Below, in pieces: positions 13,438-13,532 of a stretch of DNA of 13,532 nt. Source of the DNA: Bacillota bacterium (GTDB lineage Bacteria; Bacillota; Bacilli; Calditerricolales; Calditerricolaceae). The translations under genes and the position numbers were made by a program. Numbering within the stretch: position 1 is the first letter of the stretch; every line of letters starts with the position of its first letter. The DNA lies in contig PKQU01000029.1 of assembly GCA_017577925.1 (NCBI GenBank), positions 1 to 13,532 on the forward strand, read 5' to 3'. The notes beneath the pieces were generated by a model. It was given only the letters and a program-made list of their open reading frames with translations. It had not been told where the DNA came from and made no database searches.

Positions 13438-13532
13438 ATGAACAAGCTTACCGCAGAAATGTTCGGCTTACAATCGTGGATTGTTTACCGTACCGTCCAT
13501 CAATCCGACAGCATCCACGTCTACGCAGGTCG
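13438..13532 (+). CDS. Transposase, N-terminal fragment (probably ISL3 family)
   Basis: Only 31 codons are in the window, running off its right edge. The pattern MNKLTAEMFGLQSW, then IVYRTVHQSDSIHVYA, resembles the N-terminus of ISL3-type transposases, in which a short leading helix and a beta-strand pair precede a cysteine zinc-binding motif; that motif would lie beyond the window. AAGGAGG lies 13 nt upstream, longer than usual, and is partly inside a hairpin. Family assignment rests on a short stretch and on the end sequence, so it is moderate. Confidence 0.5.
   Translation, partial: MNKLTAEMFGLQSWIVYRTVHQSDSIHVYAG

Larger units (their letters stand above)
13335..13532 (+). mobile_element. 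Left part of an insertion sequence, probably ISL3 family
   Basis: The presumed left end begins in GGGGGCTCTACGC near 13335, which resembles the GG-x-TCT ends of ISL3-type elements. It is followed by a roughly 100-nt leader and a transposase gene that runs off the window. The right inverted repeat and the target duplication are not visible, so the exact boundary is a guess. Confidence 0.5.

Noticed and set aside
1..13532. CRISPR array, tRNA, rRNA or prophage
   Set aside because: No regularly spaced direct repeats, cloverleaf-like sequences or phage genes were seen by reading; the only mobile DNA is the insertion sequence at the right edge.

Overview
The window (13,532 bp, clearly GC-rich) looks like chromosome of a high-GC, probably thermophilic member of the Bacillales. 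The reasons are a near-textbook Bacillus-type PerR, a YfhH (DUF1811) protein found in Bacillus relatives, a GsaB-type second glutamate-1-semialdehyde aminomutase, strong AGGAGG-type ribosome binding sites, and the grouping of hemL, bcp and perR, which recalls gsaB-ygaF-perR of Bacillus subtilis. I cannot name the species.

Layout. Positions 1-6000 are mostly minus strand: perR (cut by the window edge), nth, then (after plus-strand yfhH and a shared bidirectional terminator) a PduO-type cobalamin adenosyltransferase, the peroxiredoxin bcp, and a compact transcription unit that reads, in the direction of transcription, pyrophosphatase-like protein, ABC ATPase, ABC-2 permease, ABC-2 permease. From about 6000 the plus strand takes over: hemL with a strong terminator, a roughly 385-bp untranslated stretch with promoter signals, and a 4.56-kb glutamate synthase large subunit gene without a neighbouring small-subunit gene. 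A bidirectional terminator separates it from a minus-strand gene for a stand-alone EAL-domain c-di-GMP phosphodiesterase. The right edge enters an insertion sequence, probably ISL3 family, whose transposase starts just before the window ends.

How the genes fit together. perR, bcp and nth form a peroxide/oxidative-damage theme: sensing, removal, and repair of oxidised bases. hemL feeds haem synthesis, which PerR also controls in B. subtilis. The pyrophosphatase-like/ABC operon is an unrelated insert in this neighbourhood. No wholly new multi-gene system is evident. The most interesting signals are small: (i) a hairpin lying exactly between the gltB Shine-Dalgarno and its ATG; (ii) a G7 tract in a 25-codon leader frame in front of the EAL gene, where one extra G would fuse a perfect start site to the EAL frame; (iii) a 15-bp hairpin ending directly at the transposase start codon; (iv) a pyrophosphatase-like protein missing several active-site residues; and (v) a perR promoter carrying a good Per-box candidate and overlapping the nth stop codon.
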